Assembly: GCA_902775135.1 (NCBI GenBank)
Contig: CACYKY010000011.1
Span: 1-64,000, forward strand
DNA: 64,000 nt
Source: an uncultured Bacteroidota bacterium
Lineage (GTDB): Bacteria; Bacteroidota; Bacteroidia; Bacteroidales; P3
Direction of reading: 5' to 3'
The notes below the pieces were generated by a model. The model saw only the letters and a program-made list of their open reading frames with translations, had not been told where the DNA came from and made no database searches. Positions within the stretch are counted from its first letter, which is position 1. Each line of letters starts with the position of its first letter. Made by a program: the position numbers and the translations under genes. This document shows positions 55,120 through 63,123 of this stretch, piece by piece.

Positions 55120-56193
55120 TCAAGTCGCCAAAATGCTTTCAACAATGATTTTTGCAGCGGTGCCTTTGCCAAAATGAGTGTTTACATTTGGAGATTGCCC
55201 CCAAAGACGAGAGGCCGCGTCGACTATTTTTTCTTCGTCAGCATCGGCCAGAACAGCGGCTCCACTTTCAACGAGTTCCACCCACTCTGTCTCTGGGCGG
55301 AGCACTACGCAGTATTTTTGGCAAAAGTTGGCCTCTTTTTGGAGCCCGCCGCTGTCGGTTAGAACCAAAGAGCATCGTTGCAGTGCGGCTAGCGTTTCCA
55401 GATAGGAGAGGGGTTCTATGATGTGGATGAAGTTTGAAAATGGAGCAAGGTTCATGGAATCAATGCACTTACGAGTCCTTGGGTGCATTGGGAATACTAT
55501 GTTTGTCTTGAGTTGATTGGCGATGGCGTTTAGTGCTGATAATATGTGTTGTAGTCTCTCTTTATTGTCTGTGTTGAAGTCGCGATGCAAGGTGGCTAGA
55601 ACGTAGGTGTCCAGAATGGGTTTTATTTTCTGAAGTGCAATTGATGAATAATGTAATACATTGTCGTACATCACATCGCCGCTGAAGATGATCTCTTTTT
55701 CAGTAAACCCTTCTTTCTGAAGGTTCCGTATGGCGGTTTGTGTTGGTGCGAAGAGCAAAGAGGATACGTGGTCTGCAACTACACGGTTTATCTCTTCTGG
55801 CATGTTTCGGTTGAACGATCGTAGGCCTGCTTCTACATGATAGACAGGGATGTGGAGTTTTGCGGCCGCCAAAGCCCCTGCCATGGTGGAATTGGTGTCG
55901 CCATATACTAGTACACCATCATACTGGTTGTTTTGCAGAACTTCCTCTATGCCGCTCATCATCATTCCGGTCTGTCTTCCATGACTACCGGATCCTACTC
56001 CAAGATTATATTTGGGTAGGGGGATGTCGAGTTCGGTGAAGAATTGACCAGACATGGCGTCGTCATAGTGCTGTCCTGTGTGCAGGATGTCTTCATGCAG
56101 TTCGGTGTGGTATGTATCTCTGATCATGTGCGAGATGGCAGCCGCTTTGATGAACTGTGGCCGAGCACCGACGATGGTGAGTATTCTTTTCAT
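55120..56193 (-). CDS. wecB: UDP-N-acetylglucosamine 2-epimerase (non-hydrolysing)
   Basis: A 357-residue enzyme that interconverts UDP-GlcNAc and UDP-ManNAc for surface glycans. Motifs: VGARPQFIKAAAI at the N-terminus, GDTNSTMAGALAA, HVEAGLRSFNRNMPEEINR (active site) and TDSGGLQKEA. Family length is normal. It starts immediately after the deacetylase stop (TAAATG). Last gene of the biosynthesis operon as seen here. Confidence 0.95.
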   Translation of the reverse strand: MKRILTIVGARPQFIKAAAISHMIRDTYHTELHEDILHTGQHYDDAMSGQFFTELDIPLPKYNLGVGSGSHGRQTGMMMSGIEEVLQNNQYDGVLVYGDTNSTMAGALAAAKLHIPVYHVEAGLRSFNRNMPEEINRVVADHVSSLLFAPTQTAIRNLQKEGFTEKEIIFSGDVMYDNVLHYSSIALQKIKPILDTYVLATLHRDFNTDNKERLQHILSALNAIANQLKTNIVFPMHPRTRKCIDSMNLAPFSNFIHIIEPLSYLETLAALQRCSLVLTDSGGLQKEANFCQKYCVVLRPETEWVELVESGAAVLADADEEKIVDAASRLWGQSPNVNTHFGKGTAAKIIVESILAT

Positions 56194-56928
56194 TTATCTT
56201 ACTGATACTATGATACCTTTAATAATGTTTTTTGCGTTTTGCATCACGGCCTCCTTTATCCATTGTGGGCCGAAGGGCATCCAGCGCTGAGGATGTGTGT
56301 TGATAAGGAGGGACTTTTGGTGTATGGGGTGTGACAAGTCGTTGATAGCATGTATGATGTCGTCTGTTGAATGGAATGATAGACCCGCCTTGTTCCATTC
56401 ATCTTGGTGTTGTGGCACCTTGTCCCTTACGGCTACGCGGTAACCGTCCCAGCGTCGTCCTGTGTCTGTGAGGTAGAGTGTGGTGGAAAAATCGGTGTCA
56501 ATCATTGACTCGTGTTCAATTCCTAATGAATGGTAATCGTGCTGATTCCAAATGTCTTGGCTGTTCCATGGCGACTTGGGGCTTCCGTGTGCACAGGCTG
56601 ATGTGACGTGTCCAATTTGTCGCAGAGTTTCCAGGTTGTGGCAGAAGTCGTTGTATGCTGCTGCCACGTCTCCATTGCAGGTTGTAAGACTCTCGTAGTG
56701 GTATCCTATTTCATGTCCAAGGTTGGCTATTGCTTTGATGGTCTCTGCATACGATATAAAGTGCATGGAACGAAAGTAATAGGTTGCTTTCATTCCCATT
56801 GTGGCCTCAAGCTGAGCCACCCTTAGTGAATACAATGGTCGTGCATCCACATCATGCCTGATTCTATTATTTTTATGTTGCTTTAGGGCATTGAGTAGTT
56901 CCTGGTATTTTTCAATGGTGAAATCCAT
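56194..56928 (-). CDS. NodB-like polysaccharide deacetylase
   Basis: A 244-residue protein with a NodB-type (CE4-like) fold. RIRHDVDARP (about 22-31) is the metal/base motif and LGHEIGYHYE (about 70-79) the second. Later motifs are unusual (SACAHGSPKSPW, then LLINTHPQRW near the end), as in deacetylases of exopolysaccharide loci. The substrate is probably an N-acetyl or O-acetyl sugar (inference). It begins 1 nt after the preceding acyltransferase. Confidence 0.88.
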   Translation of the reverse strand: MDFTIEKYQELLNALKQHKNNRIRHDVDARPLYSLRVAQLEATMGMKATYYFRSMHFISYAETIKAIANLGHEIGYHYESLTTCNGDVAAAYNDFCHNLETLRQIGHVTSACAHGSPKSPWNSQDIWNQHDYHSLGIEHESMIDTDFSTTLYLTDTGRRWDGYRVAVRDKVPQHQDEWNKAGLSFHSTDDIIHAINDLSHPIHQKSLLINTHPQRWMPFGPQWIKEAVMQNAKNIIKGIIVSVR

Positions 56929-56929
56929 A

Positions 56930-57481
56930 TTAGTGTTTTAATACTTTCTTGGTTTTGGCTGGTACGCCTGCTGCCAGTGTCCATGCTGGTACGTCGTGGG
57001 TGACTACCGAACCAGCGGCTACGATGGCGCCTTCTCCAATGGTAACACCCGGAAGAATGGTGACATTGATTCCAATCCATGCGTTCCGGCAGATGGTTGT
57101 CGGTGCGACGAAAGATTCTGCGCAATCTTTATGACACTCCATAGGTGTACTATGCGCCAGAATGTAATCGCTTCCGGCCAATGACGCTCCATCCTCAATG
57201 GTGATGAAATAGGGGTAAGGGTAATCCAATATACAGTCGGGACCTATGTGTACTTGTTGGCCGACTTTGACACCGCGCCATCTTTGTAGTTTGATTCTGA
57301 ATCCGTTCCATGGGCAGTGTTGAGCCCATTGGTTCAGTACGTGGTCTTTCCATCTCACAAAGGCGAAGCAGAGTGTTGAATGGTAGCCATGTCTGTGGGC
57401 TGCATGACGGATGGTTTTCCAAAAGGATTCGCGCTTGTAGTAGGGGAGAGGTTGCCGCCTAATTTCAAGATGTGGTTTCAT
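56930..57481 (-). CDS. Hexapeptide-repeat acyltransferase (first)
   Basis: A 183-residue left-handed beta-helix transferase. Hexapeptide units run from about 75 to 170 (VHIGPDCILDYPYPYFITIE, then [20 protein letters not shown] and VVAAGSVVTHDVPAW), with the acceptor-site His in STPMECHKD. It likely O- or N-acetylates a sugar. The ATG at 57481 overlaps the upstream DUF354 gene by 17 nt; an ATG at 57502 would overlap more. Confidence 0.88.
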   Translation of the reverse strand: MKPHLEIRRQPLPYYKRESFWKTIRHAAHRHGYHSTLCFAFVRWKDHVLNQWAQHCPWNGFRIKLQRWRGVKVGQQVHIGPDCILDYPYPYFITIEDGASLAGSDYILAHSTPMECHKDCAESFVAPTTICRNAWIGINVTILPGVTIGEGAIVAAGSVVTHDVPAWTLAAGVPAKTKKVLKH

Positions 57482-58517
57482 AGTGTTCAATATGGTTGAC
57501 AAAGAATTCGGTAGGGTCGATCATCTCATCAAGCAGCCGTTGCCGTTTGGTCTGCCATTCGCTCTTCAGTTCTTCTGGTTTGCAAGCAAGCAGTTGTTCA
57601 ATGTGGTGGTACATCTCGTCGAACTGTGTGGGTTGGTAGGCATAACAGAGTCCATACTTCTGTTCCAACATATTGGGCACGGAAAGACGCCCGGCAAAAG
57701 TGTTGCATTTCAGCGCGGGTACCCCCAGTATGGCTGCTTCGGATGTCATGGTTTGGCTGTCTCCGAGGAACATCGCGCTATAGGCCATCAGTGAATGAAT
57801 CTCCTCTGGCGGTACGGGCAAACGATATTGTTCGAACTCGGGTTCGATGGTCCTTTCGGAAGTGATAATAACTCGTCCGTGAGGTTTCAACAGCTCCACT
57901 AGTGCATTCTTTTGCTCTAGTGTAAGTCCTTGTTGTCCAATATCGTGGTGCCCTTTGAGCGCCACAAAGCGCATGATGAAGAATCGCTCGTTGTCGGTCA
58001 ATCCCGCATGTTGTAGTACTGAGGGGGCGGGAGAGAATCGGTTGGGGTGTAGGTAGGCTAGTTCATGTGTGCCAGCATAATAGACGGCATGGTTCGTCTT
58101 GCGCTCTATGCAGTTGGGCGTGAAGACGATATCGGTTAGCGGGTGTCCGTATTTGACAATCAGTGGTTCTGCCACATCGTCGTCGTCGTCGAACATGATA
58201 GATTTCATGCTTGTCAATTTGGAGACATGGCTCAGCACCAATCCGCTGCTTAGGCCCAGGTCGATGTGATTGTGGTGCACGAACTTGAGTAGTGCTATGT
58301 CTTGATGTATCACAGTCTGTGCTTTACCTATCAGGTTGTCCTTTTTGCCTCCGAGGTCCACCCATGGCGTCATGCCGTAGTGCTCCATAAGCCTCTTGGC
58401 AACAGGTATCTCTCTCACCGAGTAGAATAACTTGTGTCCTCGGCTCTTCATCTCTTCTGCCACTCCATGCAGCAGATGCACATGTCCAGGATGTCCGATG
58501 TCAATTAGTATGTTCAT
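57465..58517 (-). CDS. DUF354 family protein (glycosyltransferase-like)
   Basis: A 350-residue protein of the DUF354 family, a GT-B-like fold found in glycan loci. It begins [20 protein letters not shown] and shows a [10 protein letters not shown] loop, an acidic [16 protein letters not shown] motif and the donor-side [20 protein letters not shown]. Its exact reaction is unknown; transfer of an activated sugar is inferred. It overlaps the second acyltransferase by 17 nt. Confidence 0.88.
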   Translation of the reverse strand: MNILIDIGHPGHVHLLHGVAEEMKSRGHKLFYSVREIPVAKRLMEHYGMTPWVDLGGKKDNLIGKAQTVIHQDIALLKFVHHNHIDLGLSSGLVLSHVSKLTSMKSIMFDDDDDVAEPLIVKYGHPLTDIVFTPNCIERKTNHAVYYAGTHELAYLHPNRFSPAPSVLQHAGLTDNERFFIMRFVALKGHHDIGQQGLTLEQKNALVELLKPHGRVIITSERTIEPEFEQYRLPVPPEEIHSLMAYSAMFLGDSQTMTSEAAILGVPALKCNTFAGRLSVPNMLEQKYGLCYAYQPTQFDEMYHHIEQLLACKPEELKSEWQTKRQRLLDEMIDPTEFFVNHIEHYETTS

Positions 58518-58977
58518 CTGGTGTTATTTTCTTGATTTCTTTGGCTGGATTGCCACCCACAATAGTGTGAGGTTCCACATCTCGGATCACAACACTTCCG
58601 CAACCTACAATGGCCCCCTCCCCGATGGTTACTCCGTTCAGGATGATGGCTCCGGCTCCAATCCAAGCATCATTGCCGATGGTGATTGTATTGTCGTGAT
58701 GCGTCACGTGCTTGGATGCTGATGATGCGTTGCTATGCGAGGATAGAATCAAGGTCACACGTGGTGCTATGGAGACCCGGTCACCGATAGTTAGTGTGCC
58801 ACGTTTGTATACGAAGTTGTGAGGTATGCAGATGTCGGATGGAAGGTATACATTTTCTCCTACCGAATATCCTTGTTTACGTAGTGCCCAAATGCGCATT
58901 CTGTTATAGGGCATCCGTTGCATCACTTTGTACAAGAACGCATTCCGACAGCGTGTATATGAATTCTTTATCGTCAT
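58501..58977 (-). CDS. Hexapeptide-repeat acyltransferase (second)
   Basis: A 158-residue left-handed beta-helix enzyme, shorter than the first. Repeats run from about 60 to 140 ([60 protein letters not shown]). The end resembles serine or maltose O-acetyltransferases. It overlaps the FemAB-like gene by 4 nt and the DUF354 gene by 17 nt, so it belongs to the same transcript. Confidence 0.9.
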   Translation of the reverse strand: MTIKNSYTRCRNAFLYKVMQRMPYNRMRIWALRKQGYSVGENVYLPSDICIPHNFVYKRGTLTIGDRVSIAPRVTLILSSHSNASSASKHVTHHDNTITIGNDAWIGAGAIILNGVTIGEGAIVGCGSVVIRDVEPHTIVGGNPAKEIKKITPDEHTN

Positions 58978-59975
58978 TGTATGTTGGCTATTATTTCCAA
59001 AAAAAGTTTTCCTGCATTGTAAATAAATGGATGGCAGGTGTGTAGGAATCGGCCGTGTTCCACCAGCGTTCCGCCAAAAAGGGCCTTGAAATTGCGTACG
59101 CCGTATTCAACGTTAGGCTTGCCGGCACCCATAAAGTCGAAACGGGGACAATCAGAATTGGCCGTTGCCTGAATGCCGGCATAGGTGGCAAGTTCCGATG
59201 GATATATGTTTTTGAAGTCTTCGTCTTTCCCACATACGTACCACTCATATCCCACCTTTTTATTGAGGCACACGTATGCCATGCCTCCAATCACATGACT
59301 GTTGTATCTGACAACAAGGATTTTTGCTGAATCAAGTTGATGTAGCTTATAAAAGAATTCGGCTGGCGGCAACGGCTTCTTTACTTTCTTTTGGTAGAGT
59401 TCGTTGAGGATGCTATAGAATTCATCAATGTCGCTCTTTGTGGATGCGGTTTCCAAGGTCGCGCCATCGCGCAAACCTACGTGAATATGTCGTTTCCGTG
59501 TCCGGCTTAGGTTGTTGTTGACGACATCCATGGAGGTGGTGTCGAGGTGGAAATTGAGGTGCGGCTGGTAGGAAAACCCTTTTTTCTCAAAGATGCTCTT
59601 CCAGGGCGAATAATCGTTAAGGTTGCGGCTCTCGATGTAGATACAGCGGCCACGGAGGTTGTCCCGTAAAGAAGAAAGCATGACCGACAGTTGTTTTTTT
59701 GTGGTTTGGTCTGTGAGAAGGGGGCCGCCGACAATGATGGCTCGTCGGGAGAGTCTTCGTTTTAGCCATCCTCCGTCGCCTTGCAGGTAACCTACTGTGA
59801 GACACATTAATGTGCCGTTCTCGGTCACACCAAATACGAACGGCTCCATGAAACTGATGCTATCGAAGAAGTTATAGGCCTCCCGTGTTTGAAACCACGA
59901 ACTGACGGGCGAGTTCTGAATCAGTGAATCCCACTGCTCAGTTGGAATGTCAGAGTATTGGGTTAAGATTTTCAT
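58974..59975 (-). CDS. FemAB-like GNAT family protein
   Basis: A 333-residue protein with two GNAT-like halves. The second half carries [39 protein letters not shown] and a C-terminal [20 protein letters not shown] of the FemAB / CelD-like acyltransferase group. It should transfer an acyl or aminoacyl group, perhaps onto the glycan (inference). Similar proteins occur with CapK-like, deacetylase and WecB genes in exosortase-linked loci. 4-nt overlaps on both sides. Confidence 0.88.
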   Translation of the reverse strand: MKILTQYSDIPTEQWDSLIQNSPVSSWFQTREAYNFFDSISFMEPFVFGVTENGTLMCLTVGYLQGDGGWLKRRLSRRAIIVGGPLLTDQTTKKQLSVMLSSLRDNLRGRCIYIESRNLNDYSPWKSIFEKKGFSYQPHLNFHLDTTSMDVVNNNLSRTRKRHIHVGLRDGATLETASTKSDIDEFYSILNELYQKKVKKPLPPAEFFYKLHQLDSAKILVVRYNSHVIGGMAYVCLNKKVGYEWYVCGKDEDFKNIYPSELATYAGIQATANSDCPRFDFMGAGKPNVEYGVRNFKALFGGTLVEHGRFLHTCHPFIYNAGKLFLEIIANIQ

Positions 59976-61252
59976 CGTTTATATATAATGGTTTGCCGTT
60001 TGTTATTGTGCATGAGAGGAATGGAGTCCACTATGTTGACGGAGATGGCTGTGCCAAGTTTAGGCTCCCAATAGTCGGCAATACTTTGTTTTTTCATAGG
60101 GTCAAACTCGTTGCTTGTCACGATGTTGAAGGTGATTGTGTCATCGCGATGGCGTACTATCTGGTAACTTTCAACCCCCTGAATATCATAAAGGAAATAG
60201 TGTGAGAAGTTGTGCACCGTATAGGTTTCTCCGCCATGGGTGAGATATGCGTCACTCTCGCGACCCATAATACGGATTATCTTCCCTTTGCGGACTTCAA
60301 CAAGGTCCTGTGTATCATAGCGGATGAAAGGATGAGCGAGGTTCCAAAGGTCGGTACTGACCACACGACCAATGCCGTCAGTGACAGGATGACCATCGTT
60401 GTCAAGCACTTCGATAATTCCGTAATAGCCGCACACATGATAGCCGTCGTGGGCCGGGGTCTCGTAGGTGTTGGGCGTTCCCTCGCAGCTATAGGAGTCG
60501 ATGATGTCGCAACCAAAAGCTTTTTCTATTTCCTTGCGATGGGCCTCCGAAAGTGTTGATCCAGTGGTGAATATCCGTCGCGGTGTGTGGGTGTATCCGG
60601 GATGGCTGTTGCGGTAGCGGGCCAGCAGGTAAATCGGTGCTGGATAGGATCGTATGTAGAGTGGACGCTCTTTTTCTATGGTGTTTAGAATGGCACTGAG
60701 CGATGCGTCGTCGATGGAATAGAATGGCACAAAGATACATCGGTTCATGCGGTCTTGCCATTTTTTCAGTATCCCTTGCCGTTCGCCATTGGCAATTTTC
60801 ATGTAGCAGTCGCCAAGTCGATACCCGGCTTGGTACCAGGTCCGTAGTTTGGCTGCAGTGTTGACTGATGATGCCTCGCGGGAAACGTAGTATGTGAAGG
60901 GTTCTCCTGTTGAACCGCTTGAACGAGAGATGATTCTGTCTTTTTGTGGAGCGCTGACAGCTGTGAATCGCTCAATGCCTTCTTGGCGCATGATGGCTTT
61001 GTTGACAATGGGCATCTGTTCGAGTGAGGCTTCCTTAGGCTGTAGTTGGTGGTCATGAAACCAGTCACGATAGAACGGCACTTCATCGGCAGCGTATGCG
61101 AGAAGTCGCTGTAGGCGTATCTGCTGGAATTCGTGTAGTTGTGAATCGCTCCACTTCTCTACTTCCTTCAGGTTCTTCAACTGAGAATGCACCGTCTCCC
61201 CTCGGAGTAGGTCGCCCAAGGGCAGGATGATATGTTCATGAACGAATGCCAT
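59972..61252 (-). CDS. CapK-like AMP-binding enzyme (phenylacetate-CoA ligase related)
   Basis: A 426-residue adenylate-forming enzyme. IISRSSGSTGEPFTYYVS is the ATP-binding loop, FTTGSTLSEAHRKEIEKAFG and DSYSCEGTPN the middle motifs, and YDTQDLVEV closes the large domain. It belongs to the CapK group of capsule loci, thought to activate an acid for transfer onto glycan. With the FemAB-like neighbour it could form an activate-and-transfer pair (inference). It overlaps the glycosyltransferase by 17 nt. Confidence 0.9.
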   Translation of the reverse strand: MAFVHEHIILPLGDLLRGETVHSQLKNLKEVEKWSDSQLHEFQQIRLQRLLAYAADEVPFYRDWFHDHQLQPKEASLEQMPIVNKAIMRQEGIERFTAVSAPQKDRIISRSSGSTGEPFTYYVSREASSVNTAAKLRTWYQAGYRLGDCYMKIANGERQGILKKWQDRMNRCIFVPFYSIDDASLSAILNTIEKERPLYIRSYPAPIYLLARYRNSHPGYTHTPRRIFTTGSTLSEAHRKEIEKAFGCDIIDSYSCEGTPNTYETPAHDGYHVCGYYGIIEVLDNDGHPVTDGIGRVVSTDLWNLAHPFIRYDTQDLVEVRKGKIIRIMGRESDAYLTHGGETYTVHNFSHYFLYDIQGVESYQIVRHRDDTITFNIVTSNEFDPMKKQSIADYWEPKLGTAISVNIVDSIPLMHNNKRQTIIYKR

Positions 61253-62243
61253 AGACTGTGTAGAGTTGTTCTTTGATATTCTCCCATCGGTAACGTGCTA
61301 CGGCCTTGTTCGCCTGCAGGGTGATTGTTTTGGCAACGGATTGGTTCCCAATGGCCCATAGCATTTTTGCGGCTAGGGAGTCGCTGTCGCCGCTTTCGAA
61401 AAGCAGGCCGGTGTTGTTGTTTTTTACCATATATGGAACTCCACCTACCTTGCTGGAAATCACTAGTAATCCGGCATTCATGGCTTCCAGTAATGACACA
61501 GGCATATTATCTATTTTGGGGGAGGAGAGCATTATGTCGGCTTGGGCAAGATATTTGTATATTTCTTTGTTGTCAACCTTACCAGTGAAAGTGATGTTCT
61601 GCAAGCCAAGTTCTTCCGACATTTTGATGAGGTTGTCGTGTTCACTGCCGCCGCCAACCAGTGTCAATGTGGCTTCGGGGTGTTCGGCTTGTACCTTTTG
61701 GAAAGCACGCAGTATACAGGGAATGTTGTATAGGGGTTCGTGGGCCCGAGTGCATATATAGTTGGGTTTCAGCTGCTCCCGCAGGTGGAAAAGTGTGTCG
61801 TCCAGTTCTATAATGTTGGGAATGGTGACAAAGGGTATGTGGTGTTGTTCAAACACCTTGGCTAGGAATCCAGAGAGTACAATGTTTGCATTGGTGCGTT
61901 TCAAGAAGTGGCGCACCAGCTTGGGGTGCTTGTCGAAGAATTTCTCGCCTCCACCACCATGGTAGGTCAGCACGATGCGCTTCTTCATCCACCGCCCAAT
62001 AGTGACCCCGACAACTGCCGGCAGAAACCCCCATCCAGAACAGCAGTGGATATGTAGCACTTCGAAGTGTTTGGCTGCAGAACGGAGCTTGAGAGGGAGC
62101 AGCAATCGTTTTAAGACAGAGGCTTTGGTGGAGAAGATATCGGCAATATGGCCTTCCTCCCGCAGTTTCCGCTGCAGAATTTCCACCTGCCCCGAGATTC
62201 CCCCGACCCCCGGCTTATAATTGCATACTATCAGAATATTCAT
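61236..62243 (-). CDS. GT4-family glycosyltransferase of the polysaccharide locus
   Basis: A 335-residue GT-B enzyme: MNILIVCNYKPGVGGISGQV at the N-terminus, VLTYHGGGGEKFFDKHPKLV in the acceptor half, LTLVGGGSEHDNLI and NMPVSLLEAMNAG in the donor half. The EX7E motif is weak (the first Glu is replaced by Asp in KIDNMPVSLLEAM). The sugar is unknown. Its ATG lies just after a CTCGGTTAG word that resembles the 39-bp repeats further right. Confidence 0.92.
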   Translation of the reverse strand: MNILIVCNYKPGVGGISGQVEILQRKLREEGHIADIFSTKASVLKRLLLPLKLRSAAKHFEVLHIHCCSGWGFLPAVVGVTIGRWMKKRIVLTYHGGGGEKFFDKHPKLVRHFLKRTNANIVLSGFLAKVFEQHHIPFVTIPNIIELDDTLFHLREQLKPNYICTRAHEPLYNIPCILRAFQKVQAEHPEATLTLVGGGSEHDNLIKMSEELGLQNITFTGKVDNKEIYKYLAQADIMLSSPKIDNMPVSLLEAMNAGLLVISSKVGGVPYMVKNNNTGLLFESGDSDSLAAKMLWAIGNQSVAKTITLQANKAVARYRWENIKEQLYTVYGIRS

Positions 62244-62353
62244 CTAACCGAGAAAAAACGAAAATAACCGAAATCCTTGATTTAGGATTCTAACCGGATA
62301 AAAGTATTTATACTTAAATTCTAATCTAATCTAAAAAGCCGAATGAACCAAAA
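62244..62353. other. Spacer between the glycosyltransferase and GxxExxY genes
   Basis: AT-rich 110 nt. It holds words similar to the downstream repeat array (CTAACCGAGAAAA, TTCGGTTAT on the other strand), one copy of TGATTTAGGATT (62278-62289) and a small AAGTAT-TT-ATACTT hairpin (62302-62315) that could weakly terminate the minus-strand transcript. Confidence 0.5.
62278..62289 (+). repeat. 12-bp direct repeat, left copy
   Basis: TGATTTAGGATT here recurs at 62773-62784, bracketing the GxxExxY gene. Confidence 0.8.
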
Positions 62354-62773
62354 TTATATGACCCAGTCGGGGATGGGTTTATTGTAGCGTAGGTTGCGAA
62401 TCTTGTCATACCCTTGTCCCAAAGTGAAAATAGGAACGTTAAAATTGATAAGGTATCCCAAAGGTTTATCTGTGAGTAAAAGGTAGTTAAGTAATTGTTT
62501 GTAATGGATATCTTCAAGTTTTGCTACCGACTTCAATTCAAGCACTATAATATCCTCTACCAAAATATCCATACGAAAACCAATACCAAGGATCTCTCCT
62601 CGATAACTAACATCTATTGGAACTTCTGACTCTGCTTGTATTTCATTATACGCCAACTCTTTTAATAAAGCTTTTTGATAAACAGACTCCAATAGTCCTG
62701 GACCAAGAGCCTTATATACTTCCATTGCACATCCAATAACCATGTAGGCCAACGTATCATTCTTAATATTCAT
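62354..62773 (-). CDS. GxxExxY family protein
   Basis: A 139-residue protein of the GxxExxY family, named for GPGLLESVY (about 24-32). It has a PD-(D/E)XK-like core: MDILVEDIIVLELKSV carries the acidic-x-Lys pattern. Family members are frequent in Bacteroidota and their role is not established; nuclease-like activity is inferred from the fold. The gene is visibly richer in A+T than its neighbours and lies in a glycan locus where it makes no functional sense, which suggests insertion. Its ATG overlaps by ATGA the stop that closes the repeat-containing open frame upstream. Confidence 0.92.
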   Translation of the reverse strand: MNIKNDTLAYMVIGCAMEVYKALGPGLLESVYQKALLKELAYNEIQAESEVPIDVSYRGEILGIGFRMDILVEDIIVLELKSVAKLEDIHYKQLLNYLLLTDKPLGYLINFNVPIFTLGQGYDKIRNLRYNKPIPDWVI

Positions 62774-62784
62774 GATTTAGGATT
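62773..62784 (+). repeat. 12-bp direct repeat, right copy
   Basis: Second copy of TGATTTAGGATT, directly upstream of the GxxExxY start. Spacing to the left copy is 495 bp. Confidence 0.8.
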
Positions 62785-62800
62785 TTTTTCGTATGATTCT

Positions 62801-63118
62801 GTTAGAGAAGAAGTAGTTCGGCTAGCTTCAGGAGATTCGGTTAGAGAAGAAGTAGTTGGGCTGGCTTCAGGTGATTCGGTTAGAGAAAAAGTTGTTCGGC
62901 TTGTTTCGGGTAGTTCGGTTAGAGAAAAAGTTGTTCGGCTTGTTTCGGGTAGTTCGGTTAGAGAAAAAGTAGTTCGGCTTGTTTCGGGTAGTTCGGTTAG
63001 AGAAGAAGTAGTTCGGCTTGTTTCGGGTAGTTCGGTTTCGGTTAGAGAAGAAGTAGTTCGACTTGTTTCGGGTAGTTCGGTTAGAGAAAAAGTAGTTCGG
63101 CTTGTTTCGGGTAGTTCG
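62801..63118 (-). repeat. Eight 39-bp tandem repeats, open in frame with the upstream gene
   Basis: Units start at 62801, 62840, 62879, 62918, 62957, 62996, 63041 and 63080; the sixth carries a 6-bp insertion (GGTTTC). Inner units are nearly identical and the left two have diverged. On the minus strand each unit encodes ELPETSRTTFSLT-like peptide without stops; on the plus strand another frame (VREKVVRLVSGSS) is also open. Neither frame has its own start codon. Confidence 0.95.
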
Positions 63119-63123
63119 GTTAG

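Noticed and set aside
62801..63118. CRISPR array
   Set aside because: Units abut directly with no unique spacers, and no cas genes are near.
62801..63118. LPETS in the repeat peptide as a sortase signal
   Set aside because: The motif lacks a following hydrophobic span and basic tail, and a Gram-negative envelope makes sortase anchoring unlikely.
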